Shown here in pieces: positions 37,183-46,446 of a stretch of DNA of 64,000 nt. The stretch spans positions 558,001 through 622,000 of the forward strand of contig CP050848.1 of assembly GCA_014873095.1 (NCBI GenBank). The letters are read 5' to 3'. Numbering within the stretch: the stretch's first letter is position 1; each line of letters begins with the position of its first letter. Source of the DNA: Planctomycetales bacterium ZRK34 (GTDB taxonomy: Bacteria; Planctomycetota; Phycisphaerae; Phycisphaerales; Zrk34). A program made the translations under genes and the position numbers. The notes beneath the pieces are model-generated. The model saw nothing but the letters and a program-made list of their open reading frames with translations. It had not been told where the DNA came from and ran no database searches.

Positions 37183-38322
37183 CTACTGACGCCGGCGGAC
37201 CTGGTTGCCTGGCACGCGCTCGACGAGGCCTGAAAGCTGCAACTGCATCAGGTGCGCCTGCACGGAAGCGACCGCCAGGCCGGTGGCGCTGCACAACGCG
37301 TCGATGCCGACGGCTTCGCGCGTCATGGCGTTGAAGATGCGGGCCGCATCACCCTGCAGGTTTGTCGGGGCCGGCGACGCATCAGCTTCGGCCCCCTCCG
37401 TGGGTGATTCATCGAGGGCGACCTTGAGCGTCTGGCCTGCGTCGCCCAGACAATCCAGCACATCCGCGGGGCTTGTCACGAGCGTGGCCCATCCCTCGCG
37501 AATCATGCGGTGGCAGCCCATCGAAGCCGGCGAATCCACACGCCCGGGCATGGCCATGACTTCGCGATGATGTTCTTCGGCGGCGAGGCGTGCGGTAATC
37601 GAGGCGCCGCTTCGGTTGGAAGCTTCGACGACGAGCACACCCAGCGAAAGGCCTGAAATGATGCGGTTTCTGGCGGGGAAGTTTTCCGCGATGGGCGGGG
37701 CTGTCATGGGCAGTTCACTGACGACCGCCCCACCGCCACGTGCGACCCTGCCGAATAGCTCTTTGTTCTGCGGCGGGTAGCACTGACCGAGTCCGCACCC
37801 GAGCACAACGATGGTTCGACCGCCGACGCGCAGCGTCGCTTCATGGGCGGCGGTGTCGATGCCGATCGCCCCACCGCTGACGATGGTGAGTCCAGCCTGA
37901 GCGCAGAGCGACGCCATGCGATCAGCCTGCTCGCGGCCGTACTGTGTGCACTTGCGTGAGCCGACGACAGCGAGCGCGAGCCCGTCGGTGCGCTGCAACT
38001 GGCCGCGCACAAAAAGCAGCGACGGCGGGTCGACGATGTGACGCAGCAAGGCTGGGTAATGATCGTCATCGAAGCTGATCAACTGCACGCCCTGCGATTG
38101 GATCATGTGCAGTTCACGTTCGATGTCGGCTTCGTCGAGACCTCGCCGAATGAGGTCAGCTTTTTTGCGACTGATGCCTTTGACACGCTGAAGCTGCGTG
38201 GTCGTGGCGTCACAGATTTCGAGGGGTGAACCGATCGTTTCTTCGAGTCGACGTGTGAGTGTGGGACCGAGGCCGGACACCATGGCCAGACGGACACGCG
38301 CTTCGAGCACCGGATCGATCAT
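37183..38322 (-). CDS. dprA: DNA-processing protein DprA
   Basis: 379 residues from the ATG at 38322; an upstream extension overlapping the next gene was rejected. The Rossmann-like core has AVVGSRKCTQYGREQA, IVSGGAIGIDTAAHEA, VLGCGLGQCYPPQN and FPARNRIISGLS; a helix-hairpin-helix lies at the N-terminus and a winged-helix-like domain at the C-terminus. DprA loads RecA on incoming single-stranded DNA during natural transformation. Confidence 0.95.
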   Translation of the reverse strand: MIDPVLEARVRLAMVSGLGPTLTRRLEETIGSPLEICDATTTQLQRVKGISRKKADLIRRGLDEADIERELHMIQSQGVQLISFDDDHYPALLRHIVDPPSLLFVRGQLQRTDGLALAVVGSRKCTQYGREQADRMASLCAQAGLTIVSGGAIGIDTAAHEATLRVGGRTIVVLGCGLGQCYPPQNKELFGRVARGGGAVVSELPMTAPPIAENFPARNRIISGLSLGVLVVEASNRSGASITARLAAEEHHREVMAMPGRVDSPASMGCHRMIREGWATLVTSPADVLDCLGDAGQTLKVALDESPTEGAEADASPAPTNLQGDAARIFNAMTREAVGIDALCSATGLAVASVQAHLMQLQLSGLVERVPGNQVRRRQ

Positions 38323-38398
38323 GGGGTGCAGTTTAACACGAGCAGCGACCGGGGTCGCGTAGCAACCCGGCTGTCGGAAAGCTGCCATGTACTCAGTG

Positions 38399-39391
38399 TC
38401 ATCTGGCTGTGGCCATGTTCTGCTTGTACCAGTCGACGGTGCGGGCGAGACCGGCTTCAAAATCGATCAGCGGCTGATAGCCCAGCAGAAGTTTGGCTTT
38501 GCCGACTTCGGCCAGTGAGTGGAGGATGTCGCCGGTGCGGGCGGGCTCGTGGATCGGCGACAGATCGGCGTGATCGTAAAGCGCCGCCATCTGGCGATGC
38601 AGTTCGTTGACGTCGACGGCCGAGCCGGTGGCGACATTGATGACTTCGCCACACAGCGGCGCCTGGTTGCGGGCGGCCAGCAGATTGGCGTGCACCGCGT
38701 TGGCGACGAAGGTGAAGTCACGGCTTTGTGAGCCGTCACCGTAGATGGTGCCGGGGCGACCTTCGTGCAGCGCGCGGGCGAAGGCGGCGATGACGGCGGC
38801 GTAGGCCGAGTCGCTGCGCTGACGGGGACCGAAGATGTTGAAATAACGCAGGGAGGCGGTGTCGAGCCCGAAGCTGTGGGCCCAGGCGCGCACCATCGTC
38901 TCGCAGGAAACCTTGGTGGCGGCGTACGGGCTCAGGGGCATGGGAGCCATGGTTTCAACTTTGGCGTGACCTTCGGCGCGGTCGCCGTAGGCGCTGGAAC
39001 TGGCAGCGAAGATCAGGCGCTCGACCCCGGCGGCGGCCGCGGCTTCGAGGACGTTCAGCGTGCCGTTGACATTGACATCGAAAAACCGGCGCGGCTCGCG
39101 GACACTGCGCGGCACCGACCCCAGCGCCGCTTCGTGAAACACGTAACGACATCCAGCCACCGCCTCGGCGAGGGTCTCGGCGTCGAGGATGGACCCGGTG
39201 ATTTTGCGGACATCGGTATCGAAGCCGTCCAGGTTCGACCAATCGCCGTTGGTCAGATCATCCAGGGCGACGATTTCGGCGCCGAGCCCGACCAGCGCCT
39301 CAACAAGATGCGAGCCAATAAACCCCGCGGCGCCGGTGACGAGCACACGTTGCGAGTCGAAAGCGTCTGCGTGCAGTTCGGTCCAATCCAT
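38399..39391 (-). CDS. NAD-dependent sugar-nucleotide epimerase/dehydratase
   Basis: 330 residues of the extended SDR family. Cofactor motif VTGAAGFIGSHLVEAL is near residue 17; the catalytic Tyr-Lys is in SPYAATKVSCE with Ser in AASSSAYGD; RYFNIFGPRQRSDSAYAAVI is typical of UDP-GlcNAc/UDP-glucose 4-epimerases (WbpP/GalE type). Likely makes an activated sugar for surface polysaccharide. Exact substrate unresolved. It lies 76 bases upstream of dprA. Confidence 0.88.
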   Translation of the reverse strand: MDWTELHADAFDSQRVLVTGAAGFIGSHLVEALVGLGAEIVALDDLTNGDWSNLDGFDTDVRKITGSILDAETLAEAVAGCRYVFHEAALGSVPRSVREPRRFFDVNVNGTLNVLEAAAAAGVERLIFAASSSAYGDRAEGHAKVETMAPMPLSPYAATKVSCETMVRAWAHSFGLDTASLRYFNIFGPRQRSDSAYAAVIAAFARALHEGRPGTIYGDGSQSRDFTFVANAVHANLLAARNQAPLCGEVINVATGSAVDVNELHRQMAALYDHADLSPIHEPARTGDILHSLAEVGKAKLLLGYQPLIDFEAGLARTVDWYKQNMATAR

Positions 39392-39593
39392 GGAAAACCT
39401 CACAAGAATGAGAAACTTCGGCAGCTTAGCCCGCCGCCCCCCACTTGCCAAGCGATGCGGTCCCACATTGGGGGAGGGCCCAATTTCACATCGATAATGG
39501 AATCCCCTAAAATGGCTGACACCGTTACCCCGACCCTTCTATCAGGCTTTGAGGATCACTATCATGAAGAAACACTCACACAAGGGAGTCCGC

Positions 39594-40262
39594 ATGGGCC
39601 AGGACGTACGAATCCTCATCGCCGATGACCACCCGATCGTTCGACGCGGGCTGGTTGAACTTCTCGAACAGGAATCCGATTTTCAGATCGTCGCCGAGGT
39701 CGAGTCGGGCCAGCAAACGATGCGCGCCCTGCGTGAGCAGCCGGTGGATCTGTCGATCGTCGATCTGTCGCTCAAAGACATCAGCGGCATCGAGCTGATC
39801 AAGCAGATCAAGGCTCAGTATGAAGATATGCCCGTGCTGGTGCTGTCGATGCACGACGAGACGATCTACGCCAACCGCGCTTTGCGGGCCGGCGCCGCGG
39901 GTTACATCATGAAGCAGGAAGGCACGGAGAAGCTGATCGAAGCGATCCGCATCGTGCTTTCCGGCGACGTGTATGTCAGCTCGCGCATGACCGGCCGCCT
40001 GCTCAGCCGCATGATCGGCCGCGACGACCCGGTCGGCGAGACCCCGGCCGACTGCCTGTCAGACCGCGAGTTGGAAGTCTTCGAACTGCTGGGACAGGGA
40101 CTTGGCACACGCCAGATCGCCCAGCGCCTGCACGTGAGCATCAAGACGATCGAGTCGCACCGCGAGCGGATCAAGCAGAAGCTGAAGCTGGCCAACGCCA
40201 ACGAACTGGTGCAGCACGCCACGCAGTGGGTGATGCGCGAGACGGGCGCGGTCGGCGATTGA
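39594..40262 (+). CDS. NarL/FixJ-type response regulator
   Basis: 222 residues. Receiver domain with acidic pair in IADDHPIV, phospho-Asp in SIVDLSLKD and Lys in YIMKQEG; a LuxR-type HTH at the C-terminus (LSDRELEVFELLGQGLGTRQ...). No kinase gene nearby, so it is an orphan. ATG 39594 has AGGGAG 7 bases upstream; ATG 39564 is an alternative. It controls transcription when phosphorylated. Confidence 0.92.
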   Translation: MGQDVRILIADDHPIVRRGLVELLEQESDFQIVAEVESGQQTMRALREQPVDLSIVDLSLKDISGIELIKQIKAQYEDMPVLVLSMHDETIYANRALRAGAAGYIMKQEGTEKLIEAIRIVLSGDVYVSSRMTGRLLSRMIGRDDPVGETPADCLSDRELEVFELLGQGLGTRQIAQRLHVSIKTIESHRERIKQKLKLANANELVQHATQWVMRETGAVGD

Positions 40263-40292
40263 ACCTCACGCTTTTGCTGAGTTGAACATGCA

Positions 40293-40323
40293 ACAAACCC
40301 CGACTCATGTCGGGGTTTGTTAT
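40293..40323. terminator. Bidirectional terminator between convergent genes
   Basis: Stem ACAAACCCCGAC/GTCGGGGTTTGT with TTATT after it, between the regulator and the NHL gene; the stop of the latter lies at its edge. Confidence 0.85.
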
Positions 40324-41390
40324 TGCGCGGCTGGTGCGATGCACGGGACGCGATGGTGGTTGGTATCACCGACGTAAAGATGACCCTGCTCATCGAGGCC
40401 GATGCCGTGTGGGCGATTCATACCCGAGGCAATGGTGGTGAGCTTACCGGTGCGGGCCTCGATGCGGCGGATGGCGTGGTTCTCGGTGTCGACGACGTAG
40501 ATGTTGCGATCGGGATCAACGACGATACCTTTGGGGCCGTTGAAGGTTCCGTCGGATGCGGGGCCGCCGTCGCCGGTGTAGCCCTTGCGGCCGGTGCCGG
40601 CGATGTGGGCGAGGCGACCGGTAGACAGGTCGAGCTTCCACACGGCGTGCCCTTCGCGCAGCGCGATCCACATGATGTTGTCACGGATGTAAAGCGCACG
40701 GGGGCCGAGCATGGCATGACCCGCGGCGAGTTCGCCATCAATCGGGGGCTTGCGCTCGCCGTTGCCGGCGATGGTGGTGATGATGCCGGTGGCCAGGTCG
40801 ACGCGACGGATGCGGTGATTGCCGATGTCGGCGATGTAGAGTCCGCCACGGTGGTCGAGGGCGATGCTGTGGGGTTGGCGCAGTTGGGCCTTGGTGGCCG
40901 GGCCGCCGTCGCCGGAGTAACCCTGGGCGCCGGTGCCGGCGATGGTGGTGACATGGCCGGTCTGGTGATCGACGCGGCGGACGATGTGGTTGAGGCGCTC
41001 GACGAAGTACATGTTGCCATCGTGATCGAAGCGGACTTCATATGGCTCGTTGAGATCGGCTTCGAGGGCGGGGCCGCCGTCACCGGAGTATCCCTTGCGA
41101 CCGGTGCCGACGACGACTTTCGCCTGACCGGTCTTCGGATCAACACGCCAGATGCGATGGTGCTCGACTTCGGTGATGTAGATGGCGCCATCGGGTCCGG
41201 CCTCGGCACCGAAGGGCTGGCCGATGTTGACCTGTGTGGCGAGCCCCGAAGTGGGACCGGCCTGGCGACTGCCGGCGCCGGCGAAGTTTGTCAGCGTCCA
41301 GCCTGGCGCGGCGACCGGTTCAGCGAACGCGGCCAGGCAGAAGTGAAAGACCATCAGACCCACGACCGTTGCAACAAGCGGATATTTCAT
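40320..41390 (-). CDS. Exported NHL-repeat (beta-propeller) protein
   Basis: 356 residues from ATG 41390 (another ATG at 41411). Signal peptide cleaving near AAFAEP. Repeated motifs such as TIAGTGAQGYSGDGGPATKA occur about four times with LYIADIGNHRIRRVD-type strands, i.e. a six-bladed NHL propeller. Secreted or periplasmic; such proteins bind ligands or catalyse lactone hydrolysis, but no active site could be assigned. Confidence 0.87.
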   Translation of the reverse strand: MKYPLVATVVGLMVFHFCLAAFAEPVAAPGWTLTNFAGAGSRQAGPTSGLATQVNIGQPFGAEAGPDGAIYITEVEHHRIWRVDPKTGQAKVVVGTGRKGYSGDGGPALEADLNEPYEVRFDHDGNMYFVERLNHIVRRVDHQTGHVTTIAGTGAQGYSGDGGPATKAQLRQPHSIALDHRGGLYIADIGNHRIRRVDLATGIITTIAGNGERKPPIDGELAAGHAMLGPRALYIRDNIMWIALREGHAVWKLDLSTGRLAHIAGTGRKGYTGDGGPASDGTFNGPKGIVVDPDRNIYVVDTENHAIRRIEARTGKLTTIASGMNRPHGIGLDEQGHLYVGDTNHHRVPCIAPAAQ

Positions 41391-41528
41391 GCGGCGTATC
41401 GTAGCGACCATCCCGCGGAGTGAAAATATTTTCTGTCGAAATTTGAGAAAAACGGTAAGCTGATCAGGTTAAGCAGTTAGAGCCCGTGTGTTTTGTTTGG
41501 GCAAATCGGGCCAACACGTAACGCAGCG

Positions 41529-42089
41529 ATGGTAAAAACAAACGATCAAGACACTTACGACGAGAGGTCGGATCCTCATCAATTGTTCATCCGCCTCTAC
41601 GCTGCCAATCAGCGGCGGATTTACGCCTTCGTGCGCGTCATGGTGCCCAGCGCCACCGACGCCGACGACGTGATTCAGGAGACGCTGTCCGTGCTCTGGC
41701 GAAAGTTTGACACTTTCGATCCGAACACGAACTTCACCGCCTGGGCGATACAGGTGGCGCGATTCGAGGTGCTCAAGTGGCGTCAGCGTCATGCCAGTCG
41801 ACCGCGCATGTTCGACACGGAAGTGATCGAGCGTCTGGCTGAAAAGGCCGCGGGGGTTTCCGGCTCGGTGGATGATCGCCACGATGCTCTGCAGCGCTGT
41901 CTCGAACAACTCACCGACAAACACCGCCAACTGTTGCAACTGCATTACGAACGTGAGATGTCCGTCAACGCCATCGCGGATCAGTTCAAGCGATCCAACA
42001 AAACGATTTACCGCATGCTAGGCCAGATCCATCGATCACTGCTGGGCTGCATTCGACGTGCCCTTTCAGAGGAGGCGACACAGTCATGA
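41529..42089 (+). CDS. ECF-type RNA polymerase sigma factor (second)
   Basis: 186 residues. Region 2 has VMVPSATDADDVIQETLSVLWRKFDTF, nearly the same as the sigma factor at 1471-1998; region 4 HTH ends with AIADQFKRSNKTIYRML. ATG at 41529 chosen. Its stop overlaps the FecR-like gene start. It probably drives the coupled envelope genes after it or an unlinked regulon. Confidence 0.9.
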   Translation: MVKTNDQDTYDERSDPHQLFIRLYAANQRRIYAFVRVMVPSATDADDVIQETLSVLWRKFDTFDPNTNFTAWAIQVARFEVLKWRQRHASRPRMFDTEVIERLAEKAAGVSGSVDDRHDALQRCLEQLTDKHRQLLQLHYEREMSVNAIADQFKRSNKTIYRMLGQIHRSLLGCIRRALSEEATQS

Positions 42090-43483
42090 TCAGTCGCCCG
42101 GATGACACCCTCAACGATCTGCTGGAAGCCGCTCGACTCAACGAACTCAGCGATGTGCAATTCGACCAATTGCACCATCGCCTGCGGACCGACGGCGAGG
42201 CCTGCTCCGCCTATGTCGAATACATGACCCTGCACGCGATGCTGCTTTGGGAATGCCCCGACCGCGCCGCGGCGATCGAAGCTGAGAGCACCGGCGAATC
42301 CGTCACGATGCCCAGGCCGACTTATCGCCTGCCGCGCTATGCCGCGCTGGTGATGGCCGCGATGATTCTGCTGGCCGCTTCGATCACCGGTGTGATGTAC
42401 ATGATGCCCGGCGATCGCCCGAGTCCCGAGCCTGCCGTCGCCTATGCCGCACACAACCCGGTCGGCGTCGTCATCGGCGGTGACAACAACGCCTGGCAGG
42501 CGGGCCAGGGCGGCGCCATGCTGTCGCCCGGCCAGTCCGTGCACGCCGGGCAGATCGCCATGGATTCCGGCGAAACGGAGATCGAACTGTTCGGCGGCGT
42601 CCGGCTGCATTTCACCGGGCCCGTGCGAGCCAATGTCATCGACGCGATGCGCCTCAGCGTGCAGCGCGGCAAGGTCCGCGCCACCGTGCCGCACGGCTCG
42701 GTCGGGTTCACCATCGACGCCGTCGGCGTGCGCATCGTCGACCTCGGCACGGTCTTCGAAGTCGAAGTCACCGAAAACCAGGTCGTCGACGTCAGCGTGC
42801 TCGAAGGCAATGTGCAGACGATGATGAACGTACCGGACCACGATGTATACACGATGCGGCTCAGTTCCCGGTCGCGTGTGCGGATCGATCCGGCCAATGC
42901 CACGGTCAGCCGATTCGATCCGTGGGAACTGGAGTTCGACGCGCCGATGTCGACCGACTGGCGCCCGATCGACGCCAAGGGCGCGATTCATTTTGTCGAC
43001 AGTGCGATGCATCCGTACGCGGACCAGGATGGTTTCGACCAGCAGCCGACCGCCATGGAAATCGCCGATGATGGCCGGGCGCTGCACCTGATCGGCAACG
43101 CCTGGAAGTATCTCGCATTCGATTACGAAGTGACGCCGAACACCGTCGTTGAATTCGACTTTCGCGGTGAGCACACCGGCGAAATGCACGGCATCGCCTT
43201 CGACGACGACAACCGGATCAACAGCAGCCAGCGACGGTTCTTCATTGTCGCCGGCCGGCTGGATCACCCCCAGGCTTTCAGCGACTACAAACGCCCGGCT
43301 TCCTCGGCGTGGACCCACTACCGCATTGCGGTCGGTCAGCATTATCAGGGTCCGATGAAGCAGTTGATCTTCTTCGCGGATGACGACCGCGACGGCCAGG
43401 CGGACAGTTGGTTCCGAAATGTGCGCGTGTATGAGAATGAGATAGTTCAGAAGAATGAGACCTCTGAAGGAGCTACGCCATGA
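42086..43483 (+). CDS. FecR-domain membrane protein (putative anti-sigma factor)
   Basis: 465 residues. Short N-terminal region with YMTLHAMLLWEC, a membrane helix at about 85-105 (AALVMAAMILLAASITGVMY), then a FecR domain (about 140-260; FELFGG-like strands, IVDLGTVFEVEV). The C-terminal ~200 residues form a beta-rich domain resembling concanavalin-like lectin/LamG folds. Start ATGA overlaps sigma; stop overlaps the next start. Likely senses an extracellular signal and controls the sigma factor. Confidence 0.87.
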   Translation: MISRPDDTLNDLLEAARLNELSDVQFDQLHHRLRTDGEACSAYVEYMTLHAMLLWECPDRAAAIEAESTGESVTMPRPTYRLPRYAALVMAAMILLAASITGVMYMMPGDRPSPEPAVAYAAHNPVGVVIGGDNNAWQAGQGGAMLSPGQSVHAGQIAMDSGETEIELFGGVRLHFTGPVRANVIDAMRLSVQRGKVRATVPHGSVGFTIDAVGVRIVDLGTVFEVEVTENQVVDVSVLEGNVQTMMNVPDHDVYTMRLSSRSRVRIDPANATVSRFDPWELEFDAPMSTDWRPIDAKGAIHFVDSAMHPYADQDGFDQQPTAMEIADDGRALHLIGNAWKYLAFDYEVTPNTVVEFDFRGEHTGEMHGIAFDDDNRINSSQRRFFIVAGRLDHPQAFSDYKRPASSAWTHYRIAVGQHYQGPMKQLIFFADDDRDGQADSWFRNVRVYENEIVQKNETSEGATP

Positions 43484-45375
43484 TGAGAATGAGATTTGCG
43501 ACGCTGCTGCTGACCGCCGCCGCGGCCGCCCCGCTGTTCGCTGCGCCCGTGGCGGATGAAACCTTTGAAGGGTTGACCACATCATCGGTCGACAGCCAGG
43601 GCACAGGCTCCGGCTGGTCCGGCACATGGACCTCATCCGGCGGGCAGAGTGTCGTCGACACCACCGGCTCGTCGCTGTCGTACACCTTCACCGAAGGCGA
43701 CGTCATCTCCGGCGGCGACCGCGCCCTCGAATTCGGCGGCAGCGACAGCACATCACTGTTCAGCCGACAATTCGCCTCGTCAGTCACCAGCGACGATGTC
43801 TACTTCAGCTTTCTGATCAAGCGCACCGGCGGTTCATCAACCGGCGGCAGTTCCTTCGATGACTTCGGCATGTTCTGGCTCGACAGCTCCACGGGCGGGT
43901 CTCACAGCGGCGCGCCGAACGTCGGCGTTTACGACGAAACCGGCGGCGGCAATCAGTTCCTCGGCCGCCTGACCTATCCCGAAGACAGCTCATGGGCCGG
44001 GTTCGGCGGCAGCAGTTCGACCAATACCTTCCTGATCGTCGCCCACCTGTCCAAGGGCAACAACGGCTCCAACCCCGACGACTACGATGGCTGGGAACTC
44101 TGGGCCTTCGACGCCGGCGCCGCGTCGCGCAGCATCACCGACCTCGCCACCCCCGACAGTTCCGGCGCCACCGCCACCAGTGTCACCTCGTTGTCCTACC
44201 TCGGTATGCGGACCGCCATCAACGAGGCCGATGACCGCTGGACCGTCGACGAACTTCGACTCGGCACCCAGCTCGCCGACGTGGCCCCGACCACCTTCGA
44301 ATCCAATACCGCCAACATCAACGGTGATCACACGATCACCTTCAGCGACTACGACGCGATCAACAAAACCACCGTCACGGGCACCGACTCGATCTTTGCT
44401 GACAACGGCATCACCAACGTCAGCGCCGTCGCCGCCAACGGCACGGATGTGCAGAATCAGTCCGGCAAGACCGGCGCGTCCCTCTTCGCCAATGCCTCGG
44501 AAATGTTCATCCTCAAAGAAAATACAGGCGCCGTCACATTCGGCGAAACCACCAGCTTTACACTGGACTTCGCCCGTACCCACAATGCCTTCGGCGTCAG
44601 CTTCCAGGACCAGGTCGGGCCGCAGGACTTCACCATCGATCTCTATCGCAACGGTGAACTCGTCGGCTCGCACACCAAGTCCATCGGCTCCACAGCCACG
44701 ACGCCGTTCATCATCGAAAGCATCGTCGAGTTCGATCGGGCGGTCGTCTCCGGCGGCGCGGCCGGCGACGGCTGGGGCATCGACAACATCCTCCTCGACG
44801 CCGTGCGAGAAACCACCCTCAGCGAATTCAGCGGTTACACCGTCGTCGACTTCGAATCCGTCGCGGCCGGCCCGACCGGCTCGGCCACCTTTGTCGATGG
44901 CGAACTGACCGTCACCGCCACCGGCGGCGGCACCAGCGGCGACTTCGAAAGCGTCGGTTCGTCCAACGGCCAGGGCCTGTACTACAACGGGTCGCAATTC
45001 CTGATCATCTCCGCGGCCGCCGGCACCAGCGGCGGATACTTCGGCTCCAACCATGTGTTCACCCTCGACTTCGCCAACGCCAAAAACCTGATCGGCCTGA
45101 ACCTCACCGACGCCGGCACCGGCGACTTCAACTTCACGTTCTATCTGAACGGCGTCCTTCAGGCGGACTACCTCAAAACACTGACCAGCACGAACAACGG
45201 CAACCAGACGATCTACTACGCCACCGACTTCCTCTTCGATCGCCTGGTCATCGACGCGCTGGCGTCCGACGGATTCGGCCTGGACAACATCACCTACCAG
45301 CTCGTGCCCGAACCGACCTCGCTGGCCACCCTGCTGCTCGGCGGCGCGATGCTGGTCCGACGCCGCACACGATGA
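43480..45375 (+). CDS. PEP-CTERM surface protein
   Basis: 631 residues with a signal peptide (cleavage after FAAP). Ends in a PEP-CTERM tail: [14 protein letters not shown] followed by hydrophobic residues and MLVRRRTR, recognised by exosortase. The body has a LamG-like N-terminal region and two related beta-sandwich modules (about 270-445 and 450-600) sharing the FDRAVV/FDRLVI and GIDNI/GLDNI strands. Coupled by ATGA to both neighbours. An extracellular matrix or surface role is likely. Confidence 0.88.
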   Translation: MMRMRFATLLLTAAAAAPLFAAPVADETFEGLTTSSVDSQGTGSGWSGTWTSSGGQSVVDTTGSSLSYTFTEGDVISGGDRALEFGGSDSTSLFSRQFASSVTSDDVYFSFLIKRTGGSSTGGSSFDDFGMFWLDSSTGGSHSGAPNVGVYDETGGGNQFLGRLTYPEDSSWAGFGGSSSTNTFLIVAHLSKGNNGSNPDDYDGWELWAFDAGAASRSITDLATPDSSGATATSVTSLSYLGMRTAINEADDRWTVDELRLGTQLADVAPTTFESNTANINGDHTITFSDYDAINKTTVTGTDSIFADNGITNVSAVAANGTDVQNQSGKTGASLFANASEMFILKENTGAVTFGETTSFTLDFARTHNAFGVSFQDQVGPQDFTIDLYRNGELVGSHTKSIGSTATTPFIIESIVEFDRAVVSGGAAGDGWGIDNILLDAVRETTLSEFSGYTVVDFESVAAGPTGSATFVDGELTVTATGGGTSGDFESVGSSNGQGLYYNGSQFLIISAAAGTSGGYFGSNHVFTLDFANAKNLIGLNLTDAGTGDFNFTFYLNGVLQADYLKTLTSTNNGNQTIYYATDFLFDRLVIDALASDGFGLDNITYQLVPEPTSLATLLLGGAMLVRRRTR

Positions 45376-46136
45376 GGACTATGAAAGAAACGCCTATGCG
45401 TCGACATGCCTTCACATTGATTGAACTGCTCGTGGTGGTGTCTATCATCGCGCTACTGATCGCGATTCTTCTGCCGTCGCTGGCACGGGCCAAGGAGCAG
45501 TCCCGCCGCGTGGTATGCGGCATGAATGTCCGCCAGCACGTGATGATCGCCCTGGGTGAGGCCGTCGCCGACAATGGCAATCTGCCTGACTGGCACAACG
45601 ACTCGGGCCGCTGGGGCACCGAGTGGCAATTCCGCCCGACGGATTCGATCTGGCCGCACACGTTCGACATTGATGCCCGCGACTATCTCGTTGAAACCAT
45701 CAAGGCCGAACGCGACATCTTCTACTGCCCGTCCAATCACGATGAGTGGTGGAACCGCGACGACTTCTGGCGGCAGAATTCCAAGTCATCGGTGTTCGGC
45801 TACGCGTATCTCGCCGCGGCGCCCAACGCGTATACCCACTGGACCTACTACACTGACGCCGGAACTTACACGTCCTGGTCCGGCGCCGGTAAGCCGCCCT
45901 TCGCCACCAAACTCAGCGATCGCCCCAAGTCAGACCTGATCTGGGTCGACAACAACCGCCAGGTCGGCAGCTACAGTTGGTACCGCTACGACATCGCCCG
46001 CGGCTCCAACCATTTCGACGACAACACCCAACAGCCCGTCGGCGGCAACCAGGGCTATCTCGACGGCCATGTCGAGTGGGTCAACTTCGTCATGATGCGC
46101 CCCGAGCTCAAATACGGCTTCGTCTTCTGGTGGTGA
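45372..46136 (+). CDS. Type II/IV pseudopilin-like protein
   Basis: 254 residues. The prepilin signal [23 protein letters not shown] shows the conserved Phe-Thr-Leu-Ile-Glu cleavage site and helix. The C-terminal part includes [12 protein letters not shown], the DGH element of planctomycete H-X9-DG pseudopilins. Start overlaps the PEP-CTERM gene stop (ATGA); ATG codons at 45381 and 45396 are alternatives. It should be processed by prepilin peptidase and assembled on the inner-membrane side. Confidence 0.88.
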   Translation: MRTMKETPMRRHAFTLIELLVVVSIIALLIAILLPSLARAKEQSRRVVCGMNVRQHVMIALGEAVADNGNLPDWHNDSGRWGTEWQFRPTDSIWPHTFDIDARDYLVETIKAERDIFYCPSNHDEWWNRDDFWRQNSKSSVFGYAYLAAAPNAYTHWTYYTDAGTYTSWSGAGKPPFATKLSDRPKSDLIWVDNNRQVGSYSWYRYDIARGSNHFDDNTQQPVGGNQGYLDGHVEWVNFVMMRPELKYGFVFWW

Positions 46137-46446
46137 AACAGACGCTCACCACACCAGGCAAAAAGCCCTTTGCACAAGGATCAGGTTTCATATTACCGAC
46201 AAAAACACGGCAATTTCATTCAGACATCAGGCGTTTAACAACCGGTTGGCCGAGGCCCGTGGCGAGCAGCACGTCGCGCCCTTTGAGCCAACCCGCAGCA
46301 ACTAAAGTCGTCATGCAAATGACTGCCGGCAACTGACCAGGCGATCGGCGCCCCGGATAGGGCTCATCGATTCATGGAAACGCCATGCGGAGTTTATCAG
46401 GACTGACCTCAAGCTCAGCTTGACGATTTGATCAGAGGTTTGATTC
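46137..46446. other. Intergenic region, 310 bases
   Basis: No gene of confidence. A 32-codon frame on the minus strand (46216-46314, ending VVKRLMSE) looks protein-like but is too short to trust. No clear terminator or riboswitch was recognised; the cytochrome promoter is presumably here. Confidence 0.5.

Noticed and set aside
41390..41411. Upstream ATG of the NHL gene as preferred start
   Set aside because: The ATG at 41390 places the signal peptide correctly; the earlier one only adds MVATIRR.
42008..43636. 542-residue minus-strand frame opposite the FecR-like gene
   Set aside because: Shadow of a well-supported coupled gene; no recognisable protein features.
46137..46446. Riboswitch before the cytochrome gene
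   Set aside because: No match to recognisable cyclic-di-GMP, cobalamin or SAM aptamer cores.
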